Below, piece by piece: positions 12,627 through 26,061 of a DNA stretch of 64,000 nucleotides. The position numbers were made by a program, and so were the translations under genes. Source of the stretch: Wolfiporia cocos (taxonomy: Eukaryota; Basidiomycota; Agaricomycetes; Polyporales; Phaeolaceae). How positions within the stretch are numbered: position 1 is the stretch's first letter; every line of letters starts with the position of its first letter. Location of the stretch: contig JACCLO010000003.1 in NCBI GenBank assembly GCA_029448655.1, forward strand, positions 2,542,001 to 2,606,000. The letters run 5' to 3'. Below the pieces are notes generated by a model. It worked only from the letters and a program-made list of their open reading frames with translations. It was not told the origin of the DNA and did not search any database.

Positions 12627-15600
12627 CGGGGTGGCAGGCAGGGGGCGGAATGGGAGCATGTAGAGACAATAGGAGCAGGGGCGTTGCTCGACTGGAGAGA
12701 CAAGAGGGTGATCGTGGACAAGACGCAGGGGAGACAGTGCGTATTATAGTCGCAGACAAAGAAGGCGGGCTCAGGGACGCGCGCAGAGTCGGCTGCAAGC
12801 GAACTGAGGTGGGATGGCGGTACGGCGCCGGATTCACGCAGCCGAAATGGGCTGTGGCTAGTCATGCTGAATTCAGCGAATCTGCCCCGCCAAGCTCCGT
12901 GCCCGATCGGAGGCGCGCGCGTGTCCCGACCGGCCACTCGCCGCGAAGAGCTCGTCTTCGCTGCTTCGTCCGGCGAGCACGGCCGCTGGCAACTGGCACG
13001 AACCCGTGCGAGGCGCCCGCCGCGACCACTCGCCTGCTGTGCCTTCCCGTCCCGCGCAGCGTCCGCCACCGCTCCATGCGGCGCATCCACGCAGACTCCC
13101 CCGGCTGCCCGAAATAGGCCCGCTATCGATCTTCTCTCTCCCCCGCCGACGTTGGCCCCAGCGCCCGCGTCGTCACGCGCGCTCCTCGGCGTGCTCTCAC
13201 CCTCCGTCGCTGGCGGAGATGCGGGGAGTTATCCCTTATCAGGCCGTCCTCCGCGACGCGGGCCGCCGGATGTCCCCATCTCGATACTCCGCACACTCGG
13301 CGCCGCGGCGCGAGCGCCTGCCCACTTTCTCCGGAGGCGATATCGAGATCGCCCGGGGGCGGGATGGATAGGCACAGCGGTCGCAGCTGGTCTATCCTTA
13401 CTATGCCATCACCAGTCGTGTCGCTGTTCAGCTAGATAGCCTGCCCCACGTCTTCCCCGAAATGGAACCCGCTTATAGCTCCCTGCGTACTAGGATATAG
13501 CCGTGGCGCCGCGTGTCACTTCGCCTCGGCGGAGTGCGCGATACGTTTGGCGAGCAGACTATGGCTGGCCTGCGACAGTCACCGAGGGGTGGACTGTCAC
13601 TAGGTGCAGGCGTCGGCGCGTCCCTGTGAAACGCCGCGTCGATCGGCGGTCTTGTTCCGCTTACAACACGGCCCAGGTGGAGGTGGATCGAGTGGAATTT
13701 ATGTCCATCTTGTATACCAGAATGGCGCTGCAAGCCCCCTCTGCGAGCTCAAAGCTGAAATCGGGAATCGACGAGCACATCTGTGAGAGGCGGGAGGTCA
13801 CAGGCGCAGCCCCTAGGCGCGCACGCCACGTCTGCCTTGGAAGCCAAGCTCGACGCGACAGGTCCAGGCGCGCCACGGCGACGGCGACCGACGACGATAC
13901 GCCGGCGCATACACACGCTCCAAACTCTGCCCGCAGAGCACGCACGCTCGCACTCGCGCCCGCGAAGCACGGACGTCGCTCGTCACCGTCCCATCGCCAC
14001 CGTGGATCGCTATCGAGCCTCCGACCGGCACCGCAGAGCGCGGCGCGAAGCTCGAAGCACGCGTGCACGTGCCTGCCACGCCGTCCACAGCTGCGCGCGC
14101 GCCAGCCGACTGAATGGGTGGCCGTGCCACGCTCGCGGGGACGCGGCATTACGCGTGAGCCGATCCCATCTATCCGCCGGCGCACTAAAGTAAAGCGCAA
14201 GAATATGACTCAGCCACGCCCTGCTCGGCCCGCGCGCTCTTGCGTGTGTTCTAGTGTGTCTCGCTGGATATCTTCGCCGGTGCACGTCCGGCGCCGCGTG
14301 CGGCCGGGGGTTATGCAGGGCTCAATCGGGCTACATGGTTCTGTACGCGGTGTGATCGAGCGGGCGACGGCAGCGGGAGACGGTGGGGATGCATGGTTGC
14401 GCGCCGGCGGCCGACCGCGACGGTGCGCCGTGGTCTCATATCGCCCGGGCGCGCAGCGCGCAGACTCGGCGTGACCCGCGCAAAGCCAGTCAGTCTTGGC
14501 TCGGACCCGTGTGGCGTAGTGGCAGCTGAGTCAGGCGCAGTACTTACGACTCATCGTGACGCAGCGAGCTTCGCAGCAGGCAGACACCTTGCTCTTCGTG
14601 TCGTCGTGGTCTCTACGCGACGGCCTGCTGTCCCGTCGAACCACCCCGCAGGTGGCGCGAGCCAAAAGTCGATCGTCGCCGATTCATCAGCCTGATACGA
14701 TCGCGTTGCCGAGCGTCGGGCGGCAGTGCCACCCGATTGCTCGATAGTACGTACTATTCACTGATCATCATCCATAAAGGTGCTAAATGCCGCGCCATCA
14801 CGCCTCAGCAGCGTCATCGGAGCTCGGCGAGGATCCTGGTCGCGACGTCGGGCTGATAAGATAAAGTGCGCGGAGTGCAAGGTCCGTCGCCGTCGCCATG
14901 CACGATGGGCCGGCGGAGAAGCGAAACACAAAGTCGGACCGCGTCGTCACTGCCGACCTCGAGACTTGTAAGGAAGATGCATCCCTGAACTCGTACACGC
15001 GAACATCGATACAGTATCCAGATGCGCCCGATCCGAGGCCGCCCACGCAGAAGCGGGGGCGACGCGCCCAGACGAACCCACAGCGCACTTCGTCGACCCG
15101 AGGAATTCGCTTGATGCCTGCGCGGGCGCGCGCATCAGCGGCGCACGCGACGCGAGCGGCACAACAGGTGATGCGCAGGCCGGAACAGCTCATGGTGAAC
15201 CCCGACATAGCCACTCGGAGCCATCATCGTCATCCGTCGATCGCCCTGGCGCGGCTGGCGCAGCCGGCTCGCCGCCCGGGATCACGATGCGCTGATCGTC
15301 GACCGCGGCGAGCGCGGCGGATTACATCACGTCCTAGTCCCGCCGGCGGAGGCAGCACGCGGTGCCATTCCGGGGATTAGTGATGGCGATGCGGTGCCCG
15401 CGAGCGTTTCGCGGCCTGCACGGATCATTATGATGCAGCTCGACGCAGGCTCCACCGACGATCGCCTGCCAGCGCGTCGCGTGCTCGTCGGTGCATGGCT
15501 GCGATATTAATGGCCGCGGCGAAGAGACGGTGTAATGTGCGGTCGACGTCCCCGCCAATGAGGTCGGAAATGCTCCGGGATCGTGTCAGCTAGATCGGAT

Positions 15601-16519
15601 CCTGGCTGACATTCATTATCAATGGTGAAGGACATCCGGGGAAGCTGACAGACCAGCAACGAGCTTGCACTCGAGGCATCGAGAAAGTGGGAGAACGGTC
15701 GGAGGCTCGAAACTACACGAGTAGCGTAAGAACATGTCTGAAACGAGCGACGCGGATCGTGCTTCCCCTGCAATGGCTCCGGCAAATTAAAGCGATGTGT
15801 GGCGATATGAATACTTGTATTGCTATAGGCTAGTCAACTCGCGAGCATAGACTTTCACCTAGAGGAGAAAGCTCTACAGACACACGCTGGTGCACATACT
15901 TCTGCCGGAGTACAAGCAAGCGAAACCGCGGTTCAGATCAAGACATCCGAGCGTAACAACTCGATTGCTAGAGTCGGATTGACCTAAATTGGCAACATCC
16001 TGGGCGTCTAACTGCAGCATGTCAGACGACTACATCCAGCCCCTTTCCATCTCTTATACTGCCCGTCGACGTCTTGACACTGTTCCCCCTCCGACGACTC
16101 ACGGTACAAACCTGCGCTCAGGTACTGCGGCTGGTTTGTAGTGTCTTGTTGTTCTGTTGCTGGGTACCTCGATGACCACCGTCAACTTAACTCCCTGAGG
16201 ACCACCAGGATTTCGTGCCTGGATTACACGAGGACGCCGCGTACCAGCTTCCGCGTACACACCCGCGCGGATGTGCCCAGGTAATGAGAGAGCAATGACG
16301 CTAACGCTGTGCAAGACACCCTAGGCCACTGCGTCGCGGCATCGCTGTATTTGGATGATCCGCCGCATCGCGTCGCATATAACGTTCGCGCTGGGCTCCC
16401 GCGCACTGGGCATGCATCTTGTCCAGGTACCTATCACCTCGCCTAATACCTCGTCAGCTCGTTTGCATACGTAAAGTCGGCATTCTCTCATTTGATCACC
16501 TGTTGTACTCCTCGACGCA
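12627..16519. other. GC-rich stretch without a recognisable gene
   Basis: Long overlapping frames occur on both strands (for example 13503-14474), as expected by chance in CpG-rich DNA. Their translations are Arg/Ala/Pro-rich, low in complexity and without family motifs. I call no gene. The last few hundred bases should contain the promoter of the gene at 16520. Confidence 0.4.
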
Positions 16520-16905
16520 ATGGCAACTAAGAGCTGCCTCAAGCAGACCTCGTCCCGCTCGTCGCCAATACCCGAGTTCCATCATCACCCGCTCGCTTCT
16601 GGCGAATCATCACCCACACCCGTGTCTTTCGAGCGGAGGAAGTCTGTCACCTTCGTAATGGATGATAAGGAGGAGGTGAAAGAAGAGGTGTTCTATGCGG
16701 ATGAGTGGGACCGATCCGCTGTCCAAGCTACGCGAAAACTCAGTTATTGGTAAGCATGAAATGCGCTGTACCTTGATCATAGTATTGACGTATTGTACCC
16801 CACAGCGACGTGCTGGAGCTCATGGAGCTCAAGTTGTCCTTGCCTCGTATACGCCTCTTAGGAGGGCGGAACCGAAGCTCATCCGTTGACTCGGACAAGT
16901 CGTAG
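16520..16905 (+). CDS. Small KSCLK/DEWDR family protein, 109 aa (paralogue of the gene at 29869-31635)
   Basis: Exons 16520-16749 and 16806-16905 flank a 56-nt intron (GTAAGC...CACAG) splitting a Cys codon. Ordered motifs are MATKSCLK at the N-terminus, a Ser/Pro-rich spacer, RKSVTFV near residue 40, EEVFYADEWDRS near residue 56, then DVLELMELKLSLPRIRLL and a basic/Ser tail. The same motifs in the same order, with the intron at the same codon position and phase, occur in the gene at 29869-31635. The [KR]-x-V-x-F element resembles a protein phosphatase 1 docking site, so a PP1 regulator is possible; that is inference. I recall similar uncharacterised proteins in other agaricomycetes. Confidence 0.8.
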
Positions 16906-19900
16906 CTGATATCTGTGATGTATACCTATAACGTACTTTCGCTATCACTACTATGGTATGAACAGGAAGTTAATGTATGTGTATGGTTGCTATAATGGAT
17001 GTCTATATTAGTCACTACACCGCGCCGCGGCATGATTCGGCATGAGCAGGATCCGTGCGATCCCGTGAAGCTGCATGGACATCCCTCTCCCTTGATATGT
17101 TGCCACCGGAAAGTGCATGCCAGGCGGTATGCTGCATACGTCGTGGTGTCAATGCACACGACGAGAGAGGAGCTATCTCGTCCACGTGACCGTGTCGCGA
17201 CGCGTCAGACGCTTCCTGTCACCATTCCTTTCTTTATCATAGACGGCGAGCGTGCTTTGTGGTCCCCTCCTATGAAACGACTCGGAGATCTTGTACTCAA
17301 TGTCTCCGAAAGCGATAATATGCGCATACATCCCGGTTCTGATCCTCGGTGGCTCCTCAATCTTCGGTGGCCGTTTGCTGTATTGACTCATCTTCAAATC
17401 GCCGCCTAGCTTTACAGCCCGGTTGCACCAACCGAAATCCTGGCAGCTTGGCATTACATTGTGCGACATGTGCTGCTCTCTTTGGCATCTCTGGATTCGG
17501 CTACTGGACAGTTCGTCTCCCGACGTCCTGTGTGCGCTTCTTTCACGTTACACACCTTTGATTGATTTTCGAGTGCACATGATCGACTTGGTGAGTGCGC
17601 TATGTTTCAACTCACTTACTTCAGCTGAAAAAATTGAATTCCCGCGATTGGTCCACGATTGCTGAGCCAAATCTTGCGCAAGGTGAGCCGATCCAAAATC
17701 ACTGATGGAATCTGTACGTGAATCTCTGTCCGTTTGAATGACTGGATATCACTCCCGCATTGCCGATCGAATGCGAGGCTTAGAGTGCTCTGTAGACGCA
17801 ATACGGATCGCTTTCTGCTACCTGTGGATGACAACTGGACTGCTCTACTCCGTCTCGTCTGGTGTCACATCCTCTCTTCCCTCACAACCGCCATAAACAC
17901 TATTTCAATCGACCTTGTGCCACTTAAAGACACCACAACGACGGCTGTATGTGATGTAGCAAACCGTACCTCACTCGCGGTCGGGAACTGAGCGACTGGA
18001 TCACTGCATCACCTCTATGTGATTGTCTTTGAGATCGGGTGCTGTCTTTCGCTTTACATTCAGCCAAGTTCACCGACACCGGCCATATCTCTCCGGTTAT
18101 AACCTGACGATATTGATTGAGTTTTGACAGACTGCAATTTCGGCGTATGTTCTTGTGCAAATGAAGGACTCAGACACCGGTGCCTAGCAGTCCTCTGACT
18201 AAATGTTCCTTCATCAGCTTGTGGCATCGACCTGCGTATACGCGCTCTGTGTAAGCCAATATACTGGTCGAACTGCAGTGTGCCTAGACCTGTTATATGA
18301 ATGCCTATTCATCCTCAGGGACCGCGATCATCTTCCGTGCTCGTTATCAACACCGGGGGCTGAACCTCGAAAGATCAATAAGCTCTGGCGGTAAGACAGA
18401 GCAACGGTTTCATAACATCATACGGCTATGACCTTGTTTGCGATGTGCTGCCTTGTGTCAACATGAAAGGCCCCGATTTCCGCTCATCTGGTCCGCCGCT
18501 GACTGGCGAATTACGATCGCTACTTGTAGCTTCGCCGGCTTGTCGCGCTATGGAAGACCTGGCTCAAATGCGTCGTCACTTGCTATGCCATTAGGAGGTC
18601 TTGAACACCGTCAGCGCATGCTGGACTCGAGTGAGCTTGACGCAGATAGGGAACATCTTAGCATATCTGTGTCGTCTACTTGTAGGCTCTAGAGCTCTTC
18701 TCTAACCTGTCGGCAGTCATCTTGGCTGGGTATCCAACGGCGAGTCGTGCGAGGTGATCTTACCTGCGGTGCGCTCTCTAGGAGCCGTTCCGTTCCGCTC
18801 TCGATTGCACATCTTGGCTGGTCTTACAGTTGATTCAAAAGCTAGATCTTTGGTAGTCGTTGATCTTTGCTGCTGAATCTGCATCTCCGACTGCTGCATA
18901 GCCCACGATCTGGCACAGCTCAACCTATTAATATCTGCAATGTTGTGCTGTGCTTCATACGTGGGAACAGCCTGCAGGAGATGCCATTGGTGGCACATCA
19001 TGTATCCCTCGACTATGTCAACCGCAAAAGGTGTGAGTGTATCACAAAATATGCAATGAACGAAGAACTCATGGAGACGCTTAGAAATATATATCTCCAT
19101 CAACAGTAATAACAAGCATAATCAATCTCATTGTGGAAGAGTTAGGTTTTTCAGTTTCACACCAAGTCTGAGCATCGTGCACTGCGATAAAGAAAGATGT
19201 CCTCAGATTGCGGGCACTCAACGAATACGTTAAGGTAGCTCTTGCATTATGACCATATATGTCCATCATGAAATAATGCTTTTTTGCTCACGAGCAGCAG
19301 GACGACCAACCAGATTCTTGCAGGATGCTGCAATAGCAACGAACACACTGCCAAAGAACTGATCGACCGTGTCGCATAATTCACTCGTCACGTCGTGTCT
19401 GTCCTTTGGGAAGGCATCGTGCCGCAAGATGCTACAGAAGACACTCTGGTGACACGCTCATGTACGCGAAAACTCGGTTAACATCTCAAGCGTGGCTGAG
19501 TATTATCCTGCGAGATTTACAATACGAATCAGGTCCTGAGAGGACTCGATCAACTTGCGGCCGTTCGCTTAGAAGTCTGGTCCCCCCCCTTATCGAAACA
19601 GCAAGGCCTTGGATGATACGGACCAATGGATTTAACTGCTTGACGAAGCACACCAGAATCCCGTTATGCATTCATACGCACTTGCATCGTTGACTTCAGT
19701 CGTTGACAGATATTCTCAGAGAGCCATCGTTGATGCGCGTCCTGCCTCTCGTGATCAAATGATACTAGATGCCATTCTGAGCCTACGCTGAGCTTGAACG
19801 TTGGACGTTGAACAGTTCATATGCATGAATAATAGTAGGTCCGGGGCCTTGCTCATTCATGCCCATTGAAAATCAAAGTCAGGTGCCATCAGGCTGAGCC

Positions 19901-20600
19901 ATACTGAGCCTTGCTTGGACAGGCCTGTCCAGGTGCAGCCTCGCTCGCCCAGCCCAACCAGCTTAGCCAGACTCGGTCATGCTCTTCCAGCAGAGAATGC
20001 ACACAAACCTGTCATGCCTCTCATTTGTGCTCATTTGCACAAGTGGCACTTACAGCAGAAGCAGTTTGCAAGCCACTGCTGCATGCCCTGCCTTAGTACA
20101 CTGCTACCCCTTATCAATGCTCCTCTGCTTGTATAATAGCATGCTGGGTGAACTCACAATTACTGCTTATACAAATGTGATGCACTTGTGGTAAGCCACT
20201 GGCACTACATGAGATGCCTTAAACTTGCTTGTATACAATACTATTGAAATGGTGCCTATGAATGTGCAACAGCCAAGTTACTTCACATGTGCAGAGTCAT
20301 TCTAAGTAGATTTATATGAGACAAGTCAAGTCTGCTGTGGCAGGTAATGATGTCATGAGATTACCAGCTGTAGCTCCTCTCAGCATGGCTTGCTGTCTCC
20401 TGGATAGCTGTCAGTGAGCATGCATCTATTTTGCATCAAAAACTGTAAGTTGATGTCTCATCTTTCTCCTTATCCCCCCTCATGTACATACATGTGGTCG
20501 CATCAGTACCTATGTGTCTACCCTAAACAGAGCTGACAGCACAGTTATCTAAGGTAGTCATGGTGACATGACTATGTACCGTAATGTAACTAGTGAACTC
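16906..20600. other. Unassigned stretch, increasingly AT-rich
   Basis: Short frames on both strands lack family motifs. Some pieces on the minus strand near 18.7-19.1 kb are hydrophobic and could be relics of a membrane-protein gene, but I could not join exons. From about 19.8 kb the base composition shifts to AT-rich repeat DNA. Confidence 0.35.
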
Positions 20601-21269
20601 TTAATACTTGAATACAACAGGTCAGGTGCTGCTGTGCATCAATATCCCATGTTGCAGAAACTGTGACACAGCCTGGCCCCAGCTTGTTTGCATAAATATT
20701 TTGTAACCTTTGGCATGTGCCACACAATGCAGTGGCACATAGAGACCTTGGAACCACACTGTAGAAATACAGAATATAATGTAAATGACATACATAGCTT
20801 TAGAAGATGCCAAATGAGATGTTTTGAGAATATCTAAAGAAACCATTTACAATGGTCAAAGTGGTGCAAAGCCGTTCTTGTCAAGCAGATCATTGATATC
20901 ATTGCCTCCACTGTGGAAGGTGACACAAAATGTGAACCCAATATGCTGTGCTCATGTTAGGGCATTAACCACTACACCAAAAGGGCACAATGACAGCTCA
21001 GGCTGTCATTAAGGATCCAGCTATTTAAGGAGGTAGAATTCCCATGATTAGCACCTCTTTTGAGGCTTATTCTGTTATGCATGGTATTCTTGCCTAGTCA
21101 TAGCTCTTTTCTGTGACAGAAGGGAAAGGTGGAGAAGCAGTAGAAAACAGGTTGCCAATATATGTGTGCATGAGACTGAGAGTATATGTGTGGGAATGCA
21201 AACAAAGCCAACACAAAACAATGGCTGTGACAATGCAAACAACCATACATGTGTACACAGTGACCCATG

Positions 21270-22777
21270 AAACCGTTGCAATGTTTGCAACACTTTGATT
21301 CCCTGGTCCATATCTCAGGAACCCTTACTCCAAACCAGATCATTAGGACCTCATGTAAAATCCATGATTATCAGATTTCATTTGAGCCCATAATCATTAT
21401 GTAACTCCTTCTATCTCCGAAAATAACAGCTACCTTTTTCAGACATAGCATTGCAATGGTTTTGTTGCCAACAGCTTTGGGAGTATAAATGGCTTATAAT
21501 GGCCAGGGATGGGGCCCATACTCACAAATAGTATTTTATATCAGTGATTATGAAGAGTATCTTCCATTTGGTACCTCCTTGATGCATCACACCCACTTCA
21601 GCCACTTCTCATAAATCAACAAAGAAAAATGGTGCCATTGGATAACCTCCAGTGCTTCACTTGCCAATTACTGAGTTGAAGTATAGTGTATATAGTTTAA
21701 TATGACCAATATCACATCAGCATTTTATCTGAATAGCAGAGACATTATATTTGAGCCCTTCCTCTGCAGCAGTGAAGGTTATTTTGTGATGAATTTCCAT
21801 GAATTTTTGGTGTTTCCTTGTGTCATAAATTGCTGTATATGTTAGTATGATGTCTCTGGATATGTATCTCTAAGAAAAAATGCCATGAAAGCACACAACA
21901 CATCAATTCTTACCTCAGATGTACAGTTTCCCATATATCTGCTTTGGCCCATGCTATATCCTGATACCCAGCAAACATAATGCCTTCACAGTGACCCAGA
22001 ATGGTAAACAGTGACTCAAATCCATTATACTACATCACAAAGTTATTTATGACTAGTGCTGACTTTGTATACATTCGCCTCATCTGACCCCTAAGCCATG
22101 AATCATTTGTAAGTCAAATATGACATGTCATGCACTTCCACATGATGGCAATGTTGCAGATACCTATCCATAGACATCATACTAACATGTGTAGTCATCT
22201 ATAATACAGTCACATGGCCCTACCTAAGGTTATTCCAGGGAAACACATGGAAATTCATCACAAAATAACCTTCACTGCTGCAGAGGAAGGGCTCAAATAT
22301 AATGTCTCTGCTATTCAGATAAAATGCTGATGTGATATTGGTCATATTAAACTATATACACTATACTTCAACTCAGTAATTGGCAAGTGAAGCACTGGAG
22401 GTTATCCAATGGCACCATTTTTCTTTGTTGATTTATGAGAAGTGGCTGAAGTGGGTGTGATGCATCAAGGAGGTACCAAATGGAAGATACTCTTCATAAT
22501 CACTGATATAAAATACTATTTGTGAGTATGGGCCCCATCCCTGGCCATTATAAGCCATTTATACTCCCAAAGCTGTTGGCAACAAAACCATTGCAATGCT
22601 ATGTCTGAAAAAGGTAGCTGTTATTTTCGGAGATAGAAGGAGTTACATAATGATTATGGGCTCAAATGAAATCTGATAATCATGGATTTTACATGAGGTC
22701 CTAATGATCTGGTTTGGAGTAAGGGTTCCTGAGATATGGACCAGGGAATCAAAGTGTTGCAAACATTGCAACGGTTT
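21270..22777. repeat. Large inverted repeat: 532-bp arms, 444-bp spacer
   Basis: The left arm 21270-21801 and right arm 22246-22777 are reverse complements of equal length and identical by eye. Inside the spacer a weaker inverted match continues (about 21836-21872 against 22160-22196). Shorter diverged pieces of the arm sequence recur near 33898-33962 and 35622-35778, so it belongs to a dispersed repeat family. No transposase or terminal signature was seen. A foldback element or an inverted duplication of one repeat copy are both possible. Confidence 0.9.
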
Positions 22778-22827
22778 TGTGAGTAACCATAGACAGACAA
22801 AATGAAGCTCATGAACTAGATAGACAC

Positions 22828-23538
22828 TGTTAAAGGTTGTATACCCATTCACTATATTTGAATCTGTGAATATAAGTCTTCTGCACCAAGTTGTGATAGG
22901 CATGTGCAAGGCTTCAAGGATACCCTGTTTGTATTGAGCCTTCTATCCTAAGTCTAGAGACTCTAGGGTCATTCAGTATTCAGTACGTTTTAAAGAATAT
23001 ATCTGAGTTTTCTATGTGCAAGTTGGAATGGGGACTTGCCTAAGTCTGAGAAGTCAAGGTGCACTTTGAGGACTTAGTTGTTCAGGGCTTGGAATATACT
23101 GAGCATAGTTTCCTACATTTGAGAATGAGTATAAGACTTCTTGTTTATACAACAAGGTCAAGCTGAAGAGCCTCAACACTAGTTACATGAGTTTATATAC
23201 TACATTAGGTTTGAGGAGTCCTATTCATCACAGATGTCACCGGTACTATCTACATTCTAGCCTGAAACATATGATAAGTATGCAGTGATTTATCTGAAAT
23301 GTTAGATAGCAATGATCACGGTGGTTGAATGCCATCTGCAAATCAATACTAATAAATATGAAATGAGGGCAGAGTGGGATCTGCCAATCTGAAATGAGCC
23401 CTATGCACTAGTACAACTGGGGTTGTGCCCAGTAGAGTCATGAGTGGCCAGGGGGGTTGATTGTGCAACAAGTCCCTGTACCATATTCACCCAGTGGTGA
23501 GTTCTGCCAGTGTTTGGAGAAATAAAATAATCATAACA
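22828..23538 (-). repeat. Solo LTR of the TGTTACGG Gypsy family, old copy, with target duplication
   Basis: This 711-bp block aligns along its length with the LTRs of the element at 38159-46601 but is diverged. It begins TGTTAAAGG, ends ATCATAACA, and is flanked by the direct repeat GACAC at 22823-22827 and 23539-23543. A 5-bp duplication is expected for Ty3/Gypsy integration. No internal region follows, so it is a solo LTR. Strand is given by analogy with the full element. Confidence 0.85.
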
Positions 23539-23784
23539 GACACAATAAATCCAATTGTGCTCATGAGTAACCTTCTGCTTGCACATAATTGTCTTGCTTC
23601 TCTTGAGGGGATGGTGTCACCTTGCTGAAACTTGGAGGTAAGCTAGATATGAGAAAGCATGGGAAGAGAGATCAATTACAACACTTTGAGAGTCAGTTTA
23701 TATGTTACATGGTGTCAGGGTGCACTCTTGGCATGCAATAAATTCTAAAACAGATAGATCCTGTGAATGTTAGTATGAACTATC

Positions 23785-24498
23785 TATTACGGGTCGTATA
23801 CCCATTTGTATATTCAGTATGCGAATATAAGTCGTTCTTCTGCATGTAGTCCAGAGGATGAGTGCAAGGAAAATATATCTGTAATCTTCCTTCAGGCCCT
23901 AAGTCGAAGACTTCTAGGGGATTGTTCAATATCCAATGCACATTAGAGGATATAATCTGTTCTGATGCAAGCCTTGTAGAAAATAAGACTTGCCTAAGTC
24001 TGAGAAGTCAGTGTGCACTTTGAGCACTTAGTCAGTTCAAGAGCTCAGTGAATACTGAGCATAGTTTCCTACATTTGAGAACGAGTATAAGACTTCTTGT
24101 TTATACAACAAGGTCGAGCTGAGGAGCCTCAACAGTAAGTACATTGGCTTATATACTACACTAGGTTTTAGGGGTCAAGTCCATCCCAGATGTCACCGAT
24201 ACTATCTATGCTATAGTATGAATTGTTTGATAAGTATGTAGAGATACATCCGAAATGATAGATAGGAATGATATGGTGGTTGAACGCCATCTGTCAATCA
24301 TGAAATGATAACTATGAAATGAGGACAGAGTTGGATCTGTCAGAGTCGAAATGTGCCTGATGCACTAGTACAACTGGGGTTAGGCCCAGTACAGTCATGA
24401 ATAGCCAGGAAAGTTGGTTGCACAACAAGTCCCTATATCATATTCACTCAGTGGTGAGTTCTGTCTGCATTTTTTGAGAAAATGAAATATCCGTAACA
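23785..24498 (-). repeat. Solo LTR of the TGTTACGG Gypsy family with target duplication
   Basis: The 714-bp copy starts TATTACGG (G to A in the terminal TG), ends CCGTAACA, and is flanked by CTATC at 23780-23784 and 24499-24503. It keeps the TATA word and the AAGGTCGAGCT motif of the full-length element. It lies only about 250 bp from the previous solo LTR and in the same orientation, but its own target duplication shows a separate insertion. Confidence 0.9.
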
Positions 24499-24909
24499 CT
24501 ATCTAAGTCCTAGATTGAGAGCCTAGATGACTATCTGATATGATAGAGAACTCTGGCTAGTATGAATACAAGCTTGGGGAGGCACACTGGGGTCCTGTCT
24601 GATAGCAGTAGTTGCCTCAGAGGTAGATAAAAGAGATAATGCAACAACAATAGTGTTATGGTCTATGCATGTGCTGTTGCCTTTTTTTCTCTGATGCCTC
24701 ACTGCATAATGAGACTTAGTGTTCAACCACCTCACTGTGTGCTTTATTCCAGGGTCCCCCCACTCAACCAGGAGCCCTCATTTCATGTCTAACACCCTAT
24801 GCCCAGACATTCCAGTCATATCATGTTCTTGTCTGTATTCTGTGTCTAACCACAGGGGCTCTCATGTTTCAGCCATTGTTACACTCAACCACAACATTCC
24901 TATCTGTTG

Positions 24910-25350
24910 AATATAGTGTACTAGCCTTATGGACTTAGTAGTAGCAGTACCAAGGACACTATGACCCCAGTCAATAAGTAGCAGTATATAATCCAATGTA
25001 TGTACTGGCTGAGTTCCTTAGCTTGACCTTGTTGAAATTACAAGGATCCTATACTTGTTCTCAAACTTAGGAAACTAAGCTCCAACTTGTATATTGAGAC
25101 TCTGACTCTCCAGTACCAACCCTGGAGACTTTGAGTAGTGCACTACTTGACTCGCTAAGTAACTCGCTCAAGTTATCTTAGCTGAACAGATATTTGATCT
25201 GTAACAAATAGAGTGTTAGTGACAGCTCACTAGCTTACTCTTGCACAGTAGAGTGAGAGGAATTGATCAAGCCAAAGCTGGGGCTTAGTGACAGGCTACT
25301 CTGTACTATATACATGTCTTGTCTGTGTACTACTGTGTATCTCACATACC
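24910..25350 (+). repeat. LTR-like fragment of a related Gypsy family, opposite orientation
   Basis: The sequence contains a TATATAAT word near 24986 followed by AGCTTGACCTTGTTG starting 35 nt downstream, the same promoter/primer arrangement as the TGTTACGG LTRs but reading on the plus strand. Ends and target duplication were not resolved. Confidence 0.55.
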
Positions 25351-25631
25351 TGTAATGATTATGTGGTGACTGGGTACCATGATAATGCTAATAGTCTGTT
25401 TTAGATGTGGGTCAAAGATGTTTTGTGGTATATGGCTAGTGGTGTGTGGCTAATGTGTGTAACTAATGATCTACACCTGTGTGGTATCCATGCGTTGTGT
25501 GGTATTGAATGAAGTGAAGTAGGGACCCTGAGCTAGAAGCATAACTTAATGGATGTGTAATGAATATGAAATGAGAAGAGCTGCTTTGAGTGTGTGTATG
25601 TCTGTGGTTTCTAGGACATGATTTGTGAAGT

Positions 25632-26061
25632 TGTCACAGATTATGTCTGTAGACGCTGACGCCCTGCGCTGGGGTCGAACATAAGGCCTCAAGCCTTAGT
25701 TGTCACGTGACATGGTAGATAGTAGAGTTAGCATCGCTATCTTATCTAGGGTCAGGTGACTGTAGCTTATGTACACTACCACATGACGTGTTAGCTAGAC
25801 ACGTACGCACAGACCATGCCTTTAGGGCTGGTCGTCTGGCTAGTAGTGTACACTCATGTATATAAGCATAGTCCTTCTGGGGCTTACTCCCCAGAAGTGT
25901 TATTCTAGTCATTGGGGCTAGTCCCCTCTCTCTCATCTCGCTGCATGCCTATCCCCTCTGAGTTGTCGCTGCCTACATTAGCGACCTTGGTTGGGAGCCT
26001 CCCCTAGTCGGTTATAGGGGTTCTCTCAGGCATATAGGTGTGTGGCAGGTAGACCGTGGCA
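25632..26061 (+). repeat. Solo LTR, TGTCACA family, with target duplication
   Basis: A 430-bp block begins TGTCACAGATT and ends GTGGCA, flanked by GAAGT at 25627-25631 and 26062-26066. It contains a GTATATAAGC promoter-like word near 25858 and a following C/T-rich stretch. Related copies lie at 37841-38158 (truncated), 46795-47230 and, in the opposite orientation, around 47.9-48.3 kb. The coding part of the parent element is not in this window. Confidence 0.75.

Noticed and set aside
12512..13090. 192-codon minus-strand frame upstream of the Bud6-N gene
   Set aside because: A different frame gives an ATG at 12626 that joins in phase to the next exon through a good intron; the long frame is a product of GC-rich DNA.
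13503..14474. 323-codon plus-strand frame
   Set aside because: Arg/Pro/Ala-rich translation without conserved motifs, in CpG-rich DNA where all frames stay open; no intron-exon structure.
21270..22777. Terminal inverted repeats of a DNA transposon
   Set aside because: The spacer has no transposase-like frame, and no target duplication was found outside the arms.
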